64,000 nt of DNA from Loripinus fragilis (GCA_964019695.1 OZ026525.1:62838253-62902252); one strand, 5' to 3'; shown: positions 34,552 through 46,330, counted from the stretch's first letter. The notes: generated from the letters alone by a model not told the origin. Made by a program: numbers and translations.

Positions 34552-35097
34552 ATGAAATTTGCCAGACAGCTTAGTGCTGAGAACCTCGCCGAGCACTACA
34601 AGCGGCTAGAAACAGAGACGGTAGCCAGCACACAGGTCCGTGTGGTCAGCCAGCCAGAGAACTCCGGCGGCTTAGATCGTACATCTGATGTTTCTCAGTC
34701 ATACCAGCTGCAAGAATCAGAGACGGTAGCCAGTCCACAGGTCACAGTGGTCAAGCAGCCAGAGATTTTGGGTTGCGTGGATCGTACACCTGCTGTTTCT
34801 CAGCAATACAGATATTTAACCAGTGAAAGGGAAACTGTTGGCATAGCCCAAGTTCAGTTGGATTTAAATAAAATATCTGCAGAGGCTGCAGTTGAGCATT
34901 GCAGTAGTTTGTTGAAAGACAGTGAAGATTCGGATATAGAGTGTGTGCGCTGTATGAAAAGAGGAAGTCGAACAGAATTACGTCGCTGTGCAGGCTGTAA
35001 AACCTTCAGTTATTGTAGTAAAGACTGCCAGAGATCAGATTGGCCCTCACATAAACGGCTGTACAAATCTATCCAATCTCTCGAGCCATTAAACTAA
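34552..35097 (+). CDS. MYND zinc-finger protein, C-terminal open part
   Basis: The frame is open from 34342 to the TAA at 35095; the first ATG after the nearest upstream stop is 34552. The part before the ATG is Lys/Arg-rich, including PPSHVRRERARRKQYW. Residues about 20-105 form an internal repeat: ETVASTQVRVVSQPE is followed 39 residues later by ETVASPQVTVVKQPE, then a short third unit. Residues about 134-172 form a MYND finger (CVRC, CAGC, YCSKDCQ, W-x2-HK). MYND fingers bind Pro-rich partner peptides and occur in many regulators. The last expected Cys ligand is Tyr (codon TAC at 35068-35070). No intron is evident. It could be a functional small gene, a 3' exon, or a decaying duplicate of an expanded molluscan family. 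Confidence 0.6.
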   Translation: MKFARQLSAENLAEHYKRLETETVASTQVRVVSQPENSGGLDRTSDVSQSYQLQESETVASPQVTVVKQPEILGCVDRTPAVSQQYRYLTSERETVGIAQVQLDLNKISAEAAVEHCSSLLKDSEDSDIECVRCMKRGSRTELRRCAGCKTFSYCSKDCQRSDWPSHKRLYKSIQSLEPLN

Positions 35098-36792
35098 CTG
35101 TAAAAGCTCAGTGTTGTACATAGAACTTCTTGTGGTGATGTTTGAAAAGTTTTCAATTGTTTTCTCACCGTGTGATATATTGTACAGTGTACACTGGTGT
35201 TCATGACTTTAGTTTTTAGAACATTTTATCCATTGTCCCCCTTTTACCGGTTTATCTGGGTGGTCCGACAAATCAGCAGACGAACTCTAAGAAACAAAGA
35301 AGAAGAAGTATGGCTAACTTTCTATATGATCTGGATTTCCTAGGACCTTTGAATGTATGGTTAGGCAACTGTCAGCTATAATCAAATATTGGCCATTCGA
35401 AGTTTTGACCGGCCCATTCTGCCATAACTACAGGTTTATTAAAGGTAATTGTTTTTAGGCAAACCAAGATGAACTGACTTCTGCCTGAAGACATTATAAA
35501 TAGTGGGTATCATCGGAAACTGATAGTAACCAACATAAGAAAACTAAAACAAGTCCACAGATTAGGTCAATATTTGGTGGTCCACAAATTTGCATGTGTA
35601 TATCTAAAAACAAAACCCAATCAATTGTCCCAAGGTGCACTTTATCGTAAAATGATGCAATATGGGTTTAAATTGAGCACAAAGCATCCGTCTGAAACCA
35701 ATAACAATTTTGATAATTCTTATTTAAAATCAATCATTTATTTGGAAAAAAAATAAAACTTTTTACAATTTTCCAATTAAGATTAAGATATTTTGTAATA
35801 AAAATATTGGTCTTAAATATTTTGCCGATATTAGCTTTGGCATGTTTTAGTCCAAATTGACAGACGAAAATAGAAAACGTATTCTCCGAAATGAAAATTC
35901 TGCAATGTATTCAAAATGAAGTAGTTGTCAATTTCAATGACGTCATTAGAATTGCACGTTGTGCGTTAAATATTGAATCGCCGTAACCTGTCGCCATTCT
36001 AACATTTGAATTGAAATTAGAGTAACAAAAAGTAAAAATACAATGCAATTTTATTTTGTGGTTTTAAAGATGCTGAGCTTGAAAGATTCAGATTCAAATA
36101 TTATTATAATTCTATAACATGAAAACAGGCCAGTGGTATGGAGTGGACCATATATAATGTGCTGTAATTATTATACCAAAAATTACAGCGAGAAAATATT
36201 AGCATCATTATAAAGGTAAAAACTCGTTCTTTTGATTGGTGCTTAGTATGCATCTCAAAAATATCTCTGGAAAAAGCTTCATGGTAAAGATCAGAACTTT
36301 TGGATCATCCCTCGTATAGCATGTATACAGTAGATGGTCAGAATGGATTTTCATTCTAAGCAAAGCAGGGTAATCAAAAAAAAGAAAACTAAACCCCCTT
36401 TGTTTTAAACATCCAGGTTAGAGTGCAATGGGAATGGTAATAATGTATCTGGTGAATATGTTCAGCGTTCAACAGATGTAATTACGGTAAATGTTCTAAA
36501 ATTTCGAACACTAGTTGCCTGCAAAAAAGGCCTAGACAAACAGTGCAGACCCAGATCAGACTGCTTCTTCAGAAGCAGTCTGATCCGGGTCTTCCCTGTT
36601 TGCTATTCTGACAAGCTGTTTGTGAATTCCAGCCCTGAAAACCAACATTTGATTTGAGAACAGAAAGAGAAAAGTGATCAAAATTTTAGAACGCTTACCG
36701 TTAACAAAATAAAATAAACGTCTCATTGAGGGAAACAGTCAGCTTTATCCCTAGGAAACCTTTGGGGGTTCTCTTAAATATCATCCCTAGTA
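35098..36792. other. intergenic, mostly unassigned
   Basis: One core palindrome, agcagtctgatccgggtc, with its partner at 36545-36600. AT-rich with no further gene. Confidence 0.5.
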
Positions 36793-37020
36793 CTGTCCTG
36801 CCAGCCAAGAGTGACAGTGAGTTCATGTTTTGTTTACAAATTTATCAGGGACTTAGAAACGATAGATCACTTGTGTATTAATCCTATCCGCAGGATAGGA
36901 TTAATACACAAATGTGCTATCTATTGGCATTAGCTCAAAAGATGTGTACAAGTTAATGTTTTAATTAACAATTGTGAACAAAACATGATGTCGCTGTCAC
37001 TCTTGGCTGGCAGGACAGTA
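36793..37020. mobile_element. MITE-7 copy
   Basis: Ends tactgtcctgccagccaaga and tcttggctggcaggacagta are exact inverses; central hairpin taatcctatccgcaggatag. TA may be the target. Second copy at 40451-40692. Confidence 0.9.
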
Positions 37021-37386
37021 CATGTATATGTTTTGAGGCTGGCTTTCTGTAGAAAGTAAGCCTCAAAATCCTGAAAACTTTTATCCATGTGCTTGTCTGG
37101 AAAGATGCTTTCCAATCTGTGATTTCCAATTATTTTGAAGTTTTATGGTATACTGAGAGTCTGTTAACCCCAAGTCTAGTTTTCAGTTTTAATTTTGTAG
37201 CTAAGCAACATTTATCCTCTGAAATGTTTGGTGAAATTAAACTGTCTGCAAGATATACATGACATTCCCTTGCGTAAAGAGCAGTCAGTTTTGTCTGGAA
37301 AGTAATTTTACGAAACATGTACGGCAAGATGTTACCACAACAAAGCAGGAATCAATATTGTAAGTAACAAGGCATGATTATATAGA

Positions 37387-37857
37387 GCAGACATCCAGAT
37401 AAGAGTGCATAATTGAAAATTAGTTTTCTTATTTCTCAACCAAAACATATGTTGTGGGTACTCCAATGAACTGTCTCTGTCTCAATGAGACAGTTCTTTT
37501 TCTTTTGAGCACCCAGAACATAATTATGAGCTGTGACATGAGATTTCCTGTGACATGAGATTTCCAACAACGTATGTGTGGCCAGCAAAGGCTAAGATCA
37601 GCCTGTGCATATGCACAGCCTGATCATAGCCTTTGCTAGTCGCTCGAATATTCTATGACTCATAGGCTACTGACCGAACATAAGTTTATGTTTCTAAGCT
37701 TTAAAGGGGTTGGATAGGCTCATCTGAGTCTAAACTTGTCAAAATGCCACATTGTTGGAAATCATATGTCCCAGCTCATATGTTTAAACTTAATTAACAG
37801 ATGAGTAAGAAAATAATTGCACTTTTACACTAAAATATTTTGCTTATCTTGACCTGA
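37387..37857. mobile_element. MITE-1 copy split by MITE-2
   Basis: Left half ends acccagaacataa; right half resumes tgtttaaacttaattaacag and runs to cttatcttgacc. Confidence 0.87.
37527..37779. mobile_element. MITE-2 copy nested in MITE-1
   Basis: Ends tgagctgtgacatgagattt and atcatatgtcccagctcat, inserted at the TA of the MITE-1 acatatg arm. Its left end has a small internal duplication of tgtgacatgagatttcc. Confidence 0.88.
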
Positions 37858-37879
37858 CAGTGAGGTTGACATTTTAGAC

Positions 37880-38060
37880 CACTGGATAAAAGGGTAATAA
37901 TAAATTAATTTTCTAATTTCTAAACTAAAATATTTGCTTTGGGTATTCAAAAGAACACTCTCATGGAGATGGTTCTTTTGAGCACCAAAGCCATATGTTT
38001 AAACTGATGGATATGAAATAATAAAACAATTTAGCTGAAATTTTTCACTTAAGTGGACCT
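37880..38060. mobile_element. MITE-1 copy, decayed
   Basis: Centre gaacactctcatggagatgg, arms ttgctttgggtattc and gcaccaaagccatatg. Confidence 0.82.
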
Positions 38061-38495
38061 ATGGGTAAACAATAGTTCAAACATGTTTAGCTACTTTCAC
38101 TATAGAGGGAAAGAGAAAAGGAAGATGGGATGAAATCAAAATGTGTCCATAAGAAACAGATGCCCCAGGCTCATCAACTTCAACTATTTCCATGCTAAGA
38201 GGCCATCTAATGAAGAATCTATTTCCATGCAAAAAATGCTATGCACTCTAAGGGGTCCATCTAATGAAGTATCATTTTCAAATATAAATTCTTGAGAGAT
38301 ACAGTGAAGAGTTTACAAAAGACAAGACAATATCCTCGTAGAAACACTAAATCATTATATGCTTCATCATTATATTGACTGTGACATGAGAAAACTTAAC
38401 TTTGTTGCATGCAAATAACAAAGGCGCAGACCAGCCCAAGCCTGCACATCCCTGCAGTCTGATCAGCCCCTTCATTCATTTGTTTTACCTATTAT

Positions 38496-38640
38496 GTCTC
38501 AGTCAACAATGAGTCTTCCTGGGTTGAACCAGTACTAAGCAGGGGACACAGTGTTTTGCTCAAGAACACAACACAGTGACACCGCAAGCAGTGAGGCTTG
38601 AATTAGCAACTCTTCAATTTCTACCGAGCTACTGCGCTCC
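38496..38640 (-). mobile_element. SINE-A copy, decayed
   Basis: Inverse of the family: cttcctgggttgaaccagta, ttttgctcaagaacacaa, ending gagctactgcgctcc. Confidence 0.85.
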
Positions 38641-39244
38641 ATCAGAGCCTTCATTATTCAATCTCTGGAAAGCTGGATAACTAAACTTGCTACTTTGAAA
38701 ATTTCACTAAACTAGCCTCTGTAGCTGAACAGGGTTACCAGGTCGGAAACCCCTAAGACAAGTTTTCTTGTGATAAGACCCATATTATAAAGTTGAAATG
38801 GGTCAATAATTCCCACAATAATTGGTTTGTTGAAACTACACTTGCATTTTATGATTATTTACCTATGTATAAAATATGATTCCATTTCATCCAACCTTAC
38901 AAGAGATATCACTGTGGCAGTAACTCACATCTTAATGAGTAGATGCTGATGAAACATGAGAAACCAACCACAAGGGCAGTAACTCCAGTCTTAATGAGTA
39001 GATGCTGATTAAACATATAGGATATCAACCCTCTATAAAGCTCATCATTTATACCATGAATGCATCATATCTGGCCAATGGGTACCAAGAAATGGTGCCC
39101 GAGGGATGGAGGGAAAGATGCCTTTGTTGGCAAATAACAAATAGTCTTGTCTAGCCAATTTAATTCTTAAAGCACCTGCAAACAATATATCTGAAAATGC
39201 CTTCTACTTATGTTGTCAGCTTCATATATTTGCTTATATCATTG

Positions 39245-39350
39245 ACTAATATTAGTTCTGAGACAAACAGTGTAGACTCAGATCAGACTGCTCCTACAAG
39301 ACTAGTCCGATCTGAGTCTACACTGTTTGACCAAAAGGCTTATAAAACAT
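39245..39350. repeat. palindromic core element
   Basis: acaaacagtgtagactcaga with the inverse tctgagtctacactgtttga around 39270-39331; MITE-3-type core without clear ends. Confidence 0.7.
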
Positions 39351-39379
39351 TTCAATAGATGAAAAAGGCAGACAATTTT

Positions 39380-39467
39380 TGTTGTCATTGGACATACATG
39401 TAGGTAACTGAATCAGGAGTACTGTTGTCATTGGACATACATGTAGGTAACTGAATCAGGAGTATGG
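39380..39467 (+). repeat. 43-bp unit, two tandem copies
   Basis: tgttgtcattggacatacat then gtaggtaactgaatcaggag occurs twice in a row. Confidence 0.9.
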
Positions 39468-39643
39468 GAGTACTTCATTTGGTAGCAGGGCATCAACTTT
39501 TATGGCAGGACAATCAAAGAAACAGAACAACAAAATGATCCACATTTTTTTTAATTTTCTGAAATAAAATTATTTGTCCAACAAATCTATTTTCAAAATT
39601 CTGTACAACTTGTTATACTGCAAATTTTCCATTATTCAAGCAA

Positions 39644-39782
39644 ACAGTCTGGGGACTTAGGGTTATCCACAACACACTTTTGTTATGGTAAGCCATATCA
39701 CTTTAATGCACTTCGACTTTAACATAGCTTTGGTTAACCATCCCAAAAATGCATTATGGATAACCATAAGTCCCCAGACTGG
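39644..39782. mobile_element. palindromic MITE, ~138 bp
   Basis: agtctggggacttagggtta and inverse ataaccataagtccccagac at the ends, with further inner pairing. One copy seen. Confidence 0.78.
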
Positions 39783-39805
39783 CAAAAGTGATTAAAAATG
39801 GCACT

Positions 39806-40026
39806 TAACACTTTAAGCGCCGACAATGATGCATTTGAAAATGTCTGTTTTTGTCGTCATCTGCATATTTTTGCTAACACTATTGACTGATGTAAACTTT
39901 GAGGCAAACAGTGTGGACCCAGATCAGACTGACATGGGTCCGCACTGTTTGTCAAAGAGGCTTCTAAAAAAGTTCAGCAGACAACAAAAGCAGACAACTT
40001 TTGTTGTGATTGGCCCTTTAAGGGTT
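39806..40026. mobile_element. MITE-3-like copy (gatcag core)
   Basis: ttaacactttaagcgcc and ggccctttaagggtta ends; core tggacccagatcagactgac and tgggtccgcactgtttg. Confidence 0.8.
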
Positions 40027-40139
40027 ATTAATAGTCACATGTATGCAATTTGAATTTTCTTTTCCCACTGAATATCACAAAAAATAAATATTCCAAACAT
40101 CTGATCCCTAATGTGCATAAACAGCATTAGGGTAGGATT

Positions 40140-40331
40140 CAAGGACTTTAGTTAAGAGTGTGTTACGAAAATTTAATTTTCTTATTTCTCAACCAAACCA
40201 TATGTTGTGGGTATTCAAAAGAACCGTCTCAATAAGACGGTTCTTTTGAGCACCCAAAACATATGTTAAAACCGATGGGTAAGAAAATATTTACAATTTT
40301 ACGCTGAAAAATTTTGTTTATCTAAACCTGT
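40140..40331. mobile_element. MITE-1 copy
   Basis: Flanked by ggattc on both sides (before aaggactttagtt and after ctaaacctgt); centre gaaccgtctcaataagacgg. Confidence 0.9.
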
Positions 40332-40450
40332 GGATTCTATAACCCTTAATGTATGGGAGTCAGATAATAAATACGATAAAAATTGAACCCTTTATGCACT
40401 AAAGGATTCATTCTTCTGGTTTGATGCAATAAACCTGGGATGGTACAATG

Positions 40451-40692
40451 TACTGTCCTGCCAGTCAAGAGTGACTGTGGCGTAATACTTTGTTTACAAT
40501 TGCTAAGTAAAACACACTTGCACACTTGCAACTTGCACACTTCACTTTAGCTAATGTGAACTGATAAATCACATGTATATTAATCCTATCCTGAGGATAG
40601 GATTAATACACAAGTGAGCTGTCGATTATAAGTCCCTGATAACTGTGTAAACAAAACATGAAGTCACTGTCACTCTTGGCTGGCAGGACAGT
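40451..40692. mobile_element. MITE-7 copy
   Basis: Ends tactgtcctgccagtcaaga and tcttggctggcaggacagta; centre taatcctatcctgaggatag. Confidence 0.9.
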
Positions 40693-40784
40693 ATATATTG
40701 AAAGTCACAAGTTACAATGTCTAAACAAAAATTGTATATGTGAAGATTGTTTTTCTCTAACCAAACCCTGATGAAATGCCGCAT

Positions 40785-40905
40785 TATGTTTTTGTTTGGT
40801 TTGTGCTTTAACATCCCAGTCAATAGCTATGGTCATGTCAAGATAGTCAACCTAACCACACTTTTTCCTGGGCAAGCTTAGACAAAGCGGTTAACCAGTA
40901 TTTCA
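40785..40905 (-). mobile_element. SINE-B 3' fragment
   Basis: tttaacatcccagtcaatag, tcaacctaaccacacttttt, gggcaagcttagacaaagcg. Confidence 0.8.
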
Positions 40906-41565
40906 TCTGAGCCTTCAGTTTGAGAAAGTAAGCATTAAGGAGTCACTGGCATACAAAATGTTAAGCACCAAACATTTTCCACATGTCCAAATGCTGAATT
41001 CATATATGTCAATTTACTCAATAAATGTGCTTGCATAGCTATCCAGTGGGGTTCCAAGTCTTAAACTTGGTCTGAGCCTTCCACTAATTCCATTCTCTGT
41101 GTATACAAGTAGGGAACAGAAGTGTACCTATGTGTACGCAAATAGGCACATGGGTACAATTCGGTGCCACAAGATTGGGGTCTTAAACTATTTAATTAGA
41201 TTGCAACTAATAGTCTTTACTTGTGTGTCTTGAGAGCTCATTTAAGCCCTGTCACTGTGAAATGCTCTAAAACCATTTTCTGCCACAGGGCTTCACTTCT
41301 GGTTCCAAATACTAGGGGGAGTACCCTAGGCCCCCCTTTAGAGTGTGTATTCTATAAAATGCCTCAAGTATGCCCCTGGCGAAGGCCCTGGCAAGACCAA
41401 CTGTTTGCGAAAGCTTGTCTCAACCTTAGGTGTTATGCAAAAATTGGAAGACCTACGCCGGACACCGACCGATCACCTCACTTTGACTGCTTCCTGCTCA
41501 TGTGAGCTGAAACTAATGAGCAAGAAAACAAGATTTTGATTCATATTGCATTGTCAGGCAGCTAA
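40906..41565. other. intergenic with two short overlapping open frames
   Basis: Frames of 94 and 64 codons at 41221-41539 have no recognised domain and no splice context. I do not call a gene. Confidence 0.4.
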
Positions 41566-41569
41566 ACTG

Positions 41570-41702
41570 GCTCCAGTCCTTAAAACAATTTTTCATCAAT
41601 GTGCCATAGCATATACTTGTAGCTAGTCTTACTCGGATGGCTCTGTTTTAAATGATATGACACATTGATGAAAAATTGTTTTAAGGACTGGAGCCAGTCT
41701 AT
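41570..41702. repeat. third copy of the 30.1-kb palindrome
   Basis: ggctccagtccttaaaacaa and its inverse ttgttttaaggactggagcc at the two ends; the centre ggctctgttttaaatga is partly deleted. Confidence 0.87.
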
Positions 41703-41772
41703 CTGGCAGTCAATGCTAAGAAGATCCTGAATATCTGTGCAGTATTGTCAGAGCATTCACTGAACTGCATTC

Positions 41773-41961
41773 CAGGAATTTAGTTAGGGGTGTGTAACTA
41801 AAATTTATATTTCTTATTTCTCAACCAAAACATAGTTGTGGGTGCTCAAAAGAACTGTTTCAATGAGATGGTTCTTTTGAGCACCCAACACAAATGTTAA
41901 AACTGATGGGTAAGAAAATATTTACATCTTTACGCTGAAATTTTTTGTTTATCTAAACCTG
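41773..41961. mobile_element. MITE-1 copy
   Basis: gcattc occurs just before and after; centre gaactgtttcaatgagatgg. Confidence 0.87.
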
Positions 41962-42349
41962 TGGCATTCACTGTTCATATACACTTAGTATGGAAGTGTT
42001 GTAAAACTCTTCATATTCGCGGTTTCCAAATTTATTTATCCATCTGGATGGAAGATAGACCGGACGAGCAAATAAAAATGAGTTAAAACATTTGGAGTGA
42101 AATTAACAAAATTTAAGTATCTTTTAGATACAACAAAGATTAAACGAAAGGCTACCAGATACCCCTAAAACTGAAAATGAACTCAATCTAAATGAAGAGA
42201 AGGTAGAAACCAAAGCTGACAATTAAGATTTTTTTTATGATAATTAGTTGCTAGAATATGCCTACATTTCATGTGAACCTGGACTTGGTATTGCACAAGT
42301 AGGAAAATAACTTTATGTTCGGTACTTAGAGTGAATTATAAGTGTCAGC

Positions 42350-42542
42350 AGGCCTCTAGATAATAGTGTGTAATTGAAAATTATTTTTCTTATTTCTTAA
42401 CCAAAGCATATGTTGTGGGAACTCAAAAGAACCATCTCAATGACATGGTTTTTGAGAACCCAAAATACATGTTTAAACTGACAAATAAGAAATAAATAAC
42501 AAAAATTTTATGCTCAAAAAATTCATTTATCTTGACCTATAG
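42350..42542. mobile_element. MITE-1 copy, decayed
   Basis: aggcctctagataatagtgt start; centre gaaccatctcaatgacatgg; end cttatcttgacctata. Confidence 0.82.
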
Positions 42543-42993
42543 TAGATGATGGTTCAAAGTTAAGACCAAACTCTACTCTGAACCTGCTTCCCCAGTGCAC
42601 ATCTTCAATGTGTGAACAATCATGATGCAAATTTTGAATATAAAGGAATGAAATCTGTTTGAATTACAGATTACACACAAATAAACAATGCAAGCACTCC
42701 AAAGGTTGTGTAGACGTAAAAATATCTAAGTCAAACAATCCCCAAAATATTACCAGTAACATGGGTGAATGTTCAACATTTCCAAAATCCTGAACATCAG
42801 CTAACCTTACTGTCCCAGTCAACAGCTTTAGTCATACCAAGACCATAAGCTAACATCACCACAATTTTCTGTGACATGCTTATACCAAAGTGGTAAACAC
42901 ACCCTTTTACCAGTACAATGGAATAATGTTCAAAATTACCAAAACCCTAAACTTTAGAAATTAAAATGTTAAACCTGCAGTATGCCTTCCAAA
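42543..42993. other. intergenic, SINE-B-like remnant
   Basis: ctgtcccagtcaacagcttt and ctaacatcaccacaattttc near 42810-42870 resemble an old minus-strand SINE-B. Otherwise unassigned. Confidence 0.4.
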
Positions 42994-42995
42994 TA

Positions 42996-43989
42996 TACTG
43001 CTCAACAAAAGTTTAGCACGGGTTAATAAAAATTATTTTTTTGTTTAAGCAAATGGTTTAAAGATATTAAATATCTGCTGAAATGATGGTTTGATATGTG
43101 ATACAGTTGAGGAAAGCAATATGTGTACTTTAATTGGATTTCCACTGCATCGTTCGTTGCTTTAAACAAGAGAGGGGTCAAAAACGCGTTTCAACTCCAT
43201 TATTCGCAATACAAAATTGATACAGCATTGGATTATAAAGTCTTCTGTTCTCCAGCCTGGTCGAATCGGCCATTTTGAAAAACAGATAAAGGTCATCTCC
43301 ATTGAGCATTTGAAGCACAATTTGAGTCTTGAAAACAACTAATGTCACTGTTGTAATGACGTTTACAAGTCAAAAACAGTAGTTTTTTTCCTTGTGTAGG
43401 CATGCTTAATTGTAAGGGTTTTCTTGTTTTAGATGATGCCAAAAGAGAGACAGTTTAGGGAAAGGTTAGTTTGAAAAATAAAACCCCTTGGTATTTAATT
43501 CATAAAAAATGACGTTAATCTGAAGTTGAGGCTAAATGTAGGCGTTAACGCTATCTAAAGAAGACGTTTTCAAATGGCCAACTAACAGAAATGTTCCAGA
43601 TGCTTGTGCCATTCAAGCATCACCAAGATTTCTTGCTCTCTTGATTCAGTTAGCTGAAAAGTCAAAAAAGTGGAAAAAGTGGAAAATGCCATTTTAACGT
43701 CATAATGGAACGGTGAAACGCGGCATAAACGGGTATCAAACTTTGACGTTTTCACTCTGGATTCAAAAGTTCTAATTTCTGATGTAGACATTTATTCTTT
43801 GCATGCCCATGACATCAAATTTAACGTTGATACACTGACACCTAACCAGATTGCATTTTGTCTGGCGGACACGAAAAAACATTAATTGCAAGATCCCCAT
43901 GCATATTGATTACATAAAAATAAAATGCTTCATGTTCGTTCAAATTGGGACATTAAATTAAAATCCGTGCTAAACTTTTGTTGAGCAGT
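42996..43989. mobile_element. ~1-kb transposon, inverted ends, no transposase
   Basis: Left actgctcaacaaaagtttag and right ctaaacttttgttgagcagt are exact inverses, with TA outside each. A TA target and ~28-base ends fit a non-autonomous Tc1/mariner-type element. The interior has no ORF above 70 codons. Only this copy in the window. Confidence 0.88.
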
Positions 43990-44323
43990 ATATTAACATT
44001 TGAAGCTTTAAAGGGTAATTTGTCTTTAGATAAACTATTACAATCCACAAATTCGGTATTTTAACGCCAACCTCAGTCTATTGAGTCCACCTTAAAATTC
44101 TGAATTCAGGAATAATTCCGACAACTTTCACCCATGCAGTGACTGGAAACTGATGTTCTTGAATCAGGGCAAATGAAAAAAGTCAATAAGCAATGCTTAT
44201 TAGATACCCCCGCAGAGTAAGAGTCAGTGAAAAAACTTGGCAAGTTATAGTTCAGACCAGCAGACCTTAGTTTTGAAAAGAAGATTTCAGTAGAATCTGT
44301 GCAAACAAAAATTATAAACTCCT

Positions 44324-45262
44324 TCACGCATATGTTCAATGTATCTACATTGTATCGGCAAAGTATCAAATAGTTCCATCAAAAGCTGCAGTAGGGGTTG
44401 ATCAGCCCATGAATAAGCACCATCTATGCATATACAAAAGCCTTATTAGGGAAAAATTGTCTAAGTTCTCACAGCTGTCATTTTGTCAAAAATTATTTTT
44501 TCTGAACCAAATTCCTTCATGCATATGTTCAATGTGTCTACATTGTATAGGCAAAGTATCAAATTGCTCCATCAAAAGCTGCTGTAGAAGTTGATCGGCC
44601 CATGAAGGCACCATCTATGCATATACAAACACCTTATTAGGAAAAAATTGTCTAAGTTCTCACTGCTGTCATTTTGTCAAAAATTATTTTTTCTGAACCA
44701 AACTCCTTCATGCATATGTTTAATGTGTCTTCATTGTATTGGCAAAGTATCAAATTGTTCCATCAAAAGCTGTAGTAGGTTGATCGGCCCATGAATAGGC
44801 ACCATCTATGCATATACAAAAGCCTTATTAGGGAAAAATTGTCTAAGTTCTCACTGCTGTCTACATTGTATAGGAAAAGTATCAAATTGTTCCATCAAAA
44901 GCTGTGGTAGGAGTTGATCGCCTGTGTATGGCCTATAATAGCATAAGCATAAAACCATATATTTTAAAGCCATTTAGAGCTACAAAGGGAAATAACTCTA
45001 AAAGAATTGGCCCCTAGCCCTTACTTTTTTGTCTAAAGTATTTGTTTTGCATATATGAACATACTTGTAAGGTTTGATGAAAATCCAGCAATGACTCTTC
45101 AAGAAATTAAGATAACAAAAGTTACGGACGGACACAAGCACGGACGGAGGTGAAAACAGTATACCCACCACAAACAAAGTTTGTGAGGGTATAAGACGGA
45201 CGCACGCACGGACACACTGAAAACAGTATACCCACCACAAACAAAGTTTGTGGTGGGTATAA
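44324..45262. mobile_element. tandem-repeat element with gtttgtggtgggtat tail
   Basis: A ~190-200-bp unit (catgcatatgttcaatgtgt, atcaaattgttccatcaaaa, gcatatacaaaagccttatt, attgtctaagttctcac) repeats nearly four times to about 44940. It is followed by single-copy sequence, a cggacggacacaagcacgga tract and two copies of acccaccacaaacaaagttt. Architecture resembles 26682-27570 and 30948-32645. Confidence 0.75.
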
Positions 45263-45508
45263 TAAAAAAATACCTGTGTTTAGGGCCACCCAGCCCTACC
45301 TAAATTTACTGGTAAAACCTAGAACTGTTTCAGGTTTTCTGGAAAAAAACCCAAACATTCTATGCATTTGAAAGGCATAATTTTTATGCATTTTGAAAGG
45401 CAAAATGGCTTTCAAAATGCATAAAATTATACTTTTTGCAGTGTGTGCCTACCCTATCTAAAATTTTCAGACCCGTTATCAGAAACACACCTATTTTTTT
45501 ATTTGGTC
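45262..45508. mobile_element. MITE-5 copy
   Basis: aataaaaaaatacctgtgtt start joined directly to the preceding element; end ctatttttttatttggtc; inner hairpin aaggcaaaatggctttcaaa. Confidence 0.8.
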
Positions 45509-45587
45509 TCATCAGTAGGAAGAGAATAATTCTCTAAAAGGTAATACTGCTTGACCCAATGATCCCACCTAAGTGCTGGCCTCCAGA

Positions 45588-45806
45588 TTATAAAACTTTT
45601 TCATGCTCAACTCAGCTGAGCATGAGATTTCAACTACTCATGGAAAGTAAAATAGGAAAAAACACCAAATTTTTCCTGCTTAAAATACTCATATTTTGTA
45701 TTTATCAAGCTACTAAATCTTAAAATGCCAACAATTGTTGCAGCAGTTTTAACATTTCTGATCATACTTATTTAAAAATGTGTTGAACATGAAAAAAGTT
45801 TTACAA
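45588..45806. mobile_element. MITE-15 copy
   Basis: ttataaaactttttcatgct and inverse-like gaacatgaaaaaagttttac; palindrome ctcaactcagctgagcatga. Confidence 0.8.
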
Positions 45807-45911
45807 TGGCCAGGTCATTGACAATCTGATATGTATCTTTAAGTAATTACCCTAACAGTGACATGCATTTATATTGCATTTAGTGTAAACCCTGATCCGA
45901 CTGCTCATACC

Positions 45912-46104
45912 AGGCCTTTAGTTAAGAGTGCGTAACAGAAAAATAATGTTCTTATTTCTCAACTAAAACATATGTTGTGGGTACTTAAAAGAACCGTCTC
46001 AATGAGACCGTTCTTTTGAGCATCCAAACCATATGGTAAAACTGATGGGCAAGAAAATATTTACATTTTTACTCTGAATTTTTTTGTTTATCAAAACCTG
46101 TGTC
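45912..46104. mobile_element. MITE-1 copy
   Basis: aggcctttagttaagagtgc to tttatcaaaacctgtg; centre gaaccgtctcaatgagaccg. Confidence 0.9.
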
Positions 46105-46145
46105 TTACAGATCTGGGTTGAAATATTTATGGTAAATACCATAGG

Positions 46146-46330
46146 ACCAGTTAAGCAAATTTTTTGTGTGTGATATTGCGATTATTTTCTTACCCACCAG
46201 TTTAAATATGTGTTTTGGGTTCTTAAAATAACCATCTCATCCAGACAGTTCTTTTGAGTACCCACAACATATGTTTTGGTTGAGAAATAAGAAAAATATT
46301 TTTTTTCAGTTATTCACTCTTATCTGGGGA
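46146..46330. mobile_element. MITE-1 copy, inverse orientation
   Basis: cttacccaccagtttaaata, centre aaccatctcatccagacagt, then acaacatatgttttggttga. With the previous copy it makes a large inverted pair. Confidence 0.85.

Noticed and set aside
41221..41539. Overlapping frames of 94 and 64 codons
   Set aside because: No recognised domain, no splice context, no codon pattern distinguishing either.
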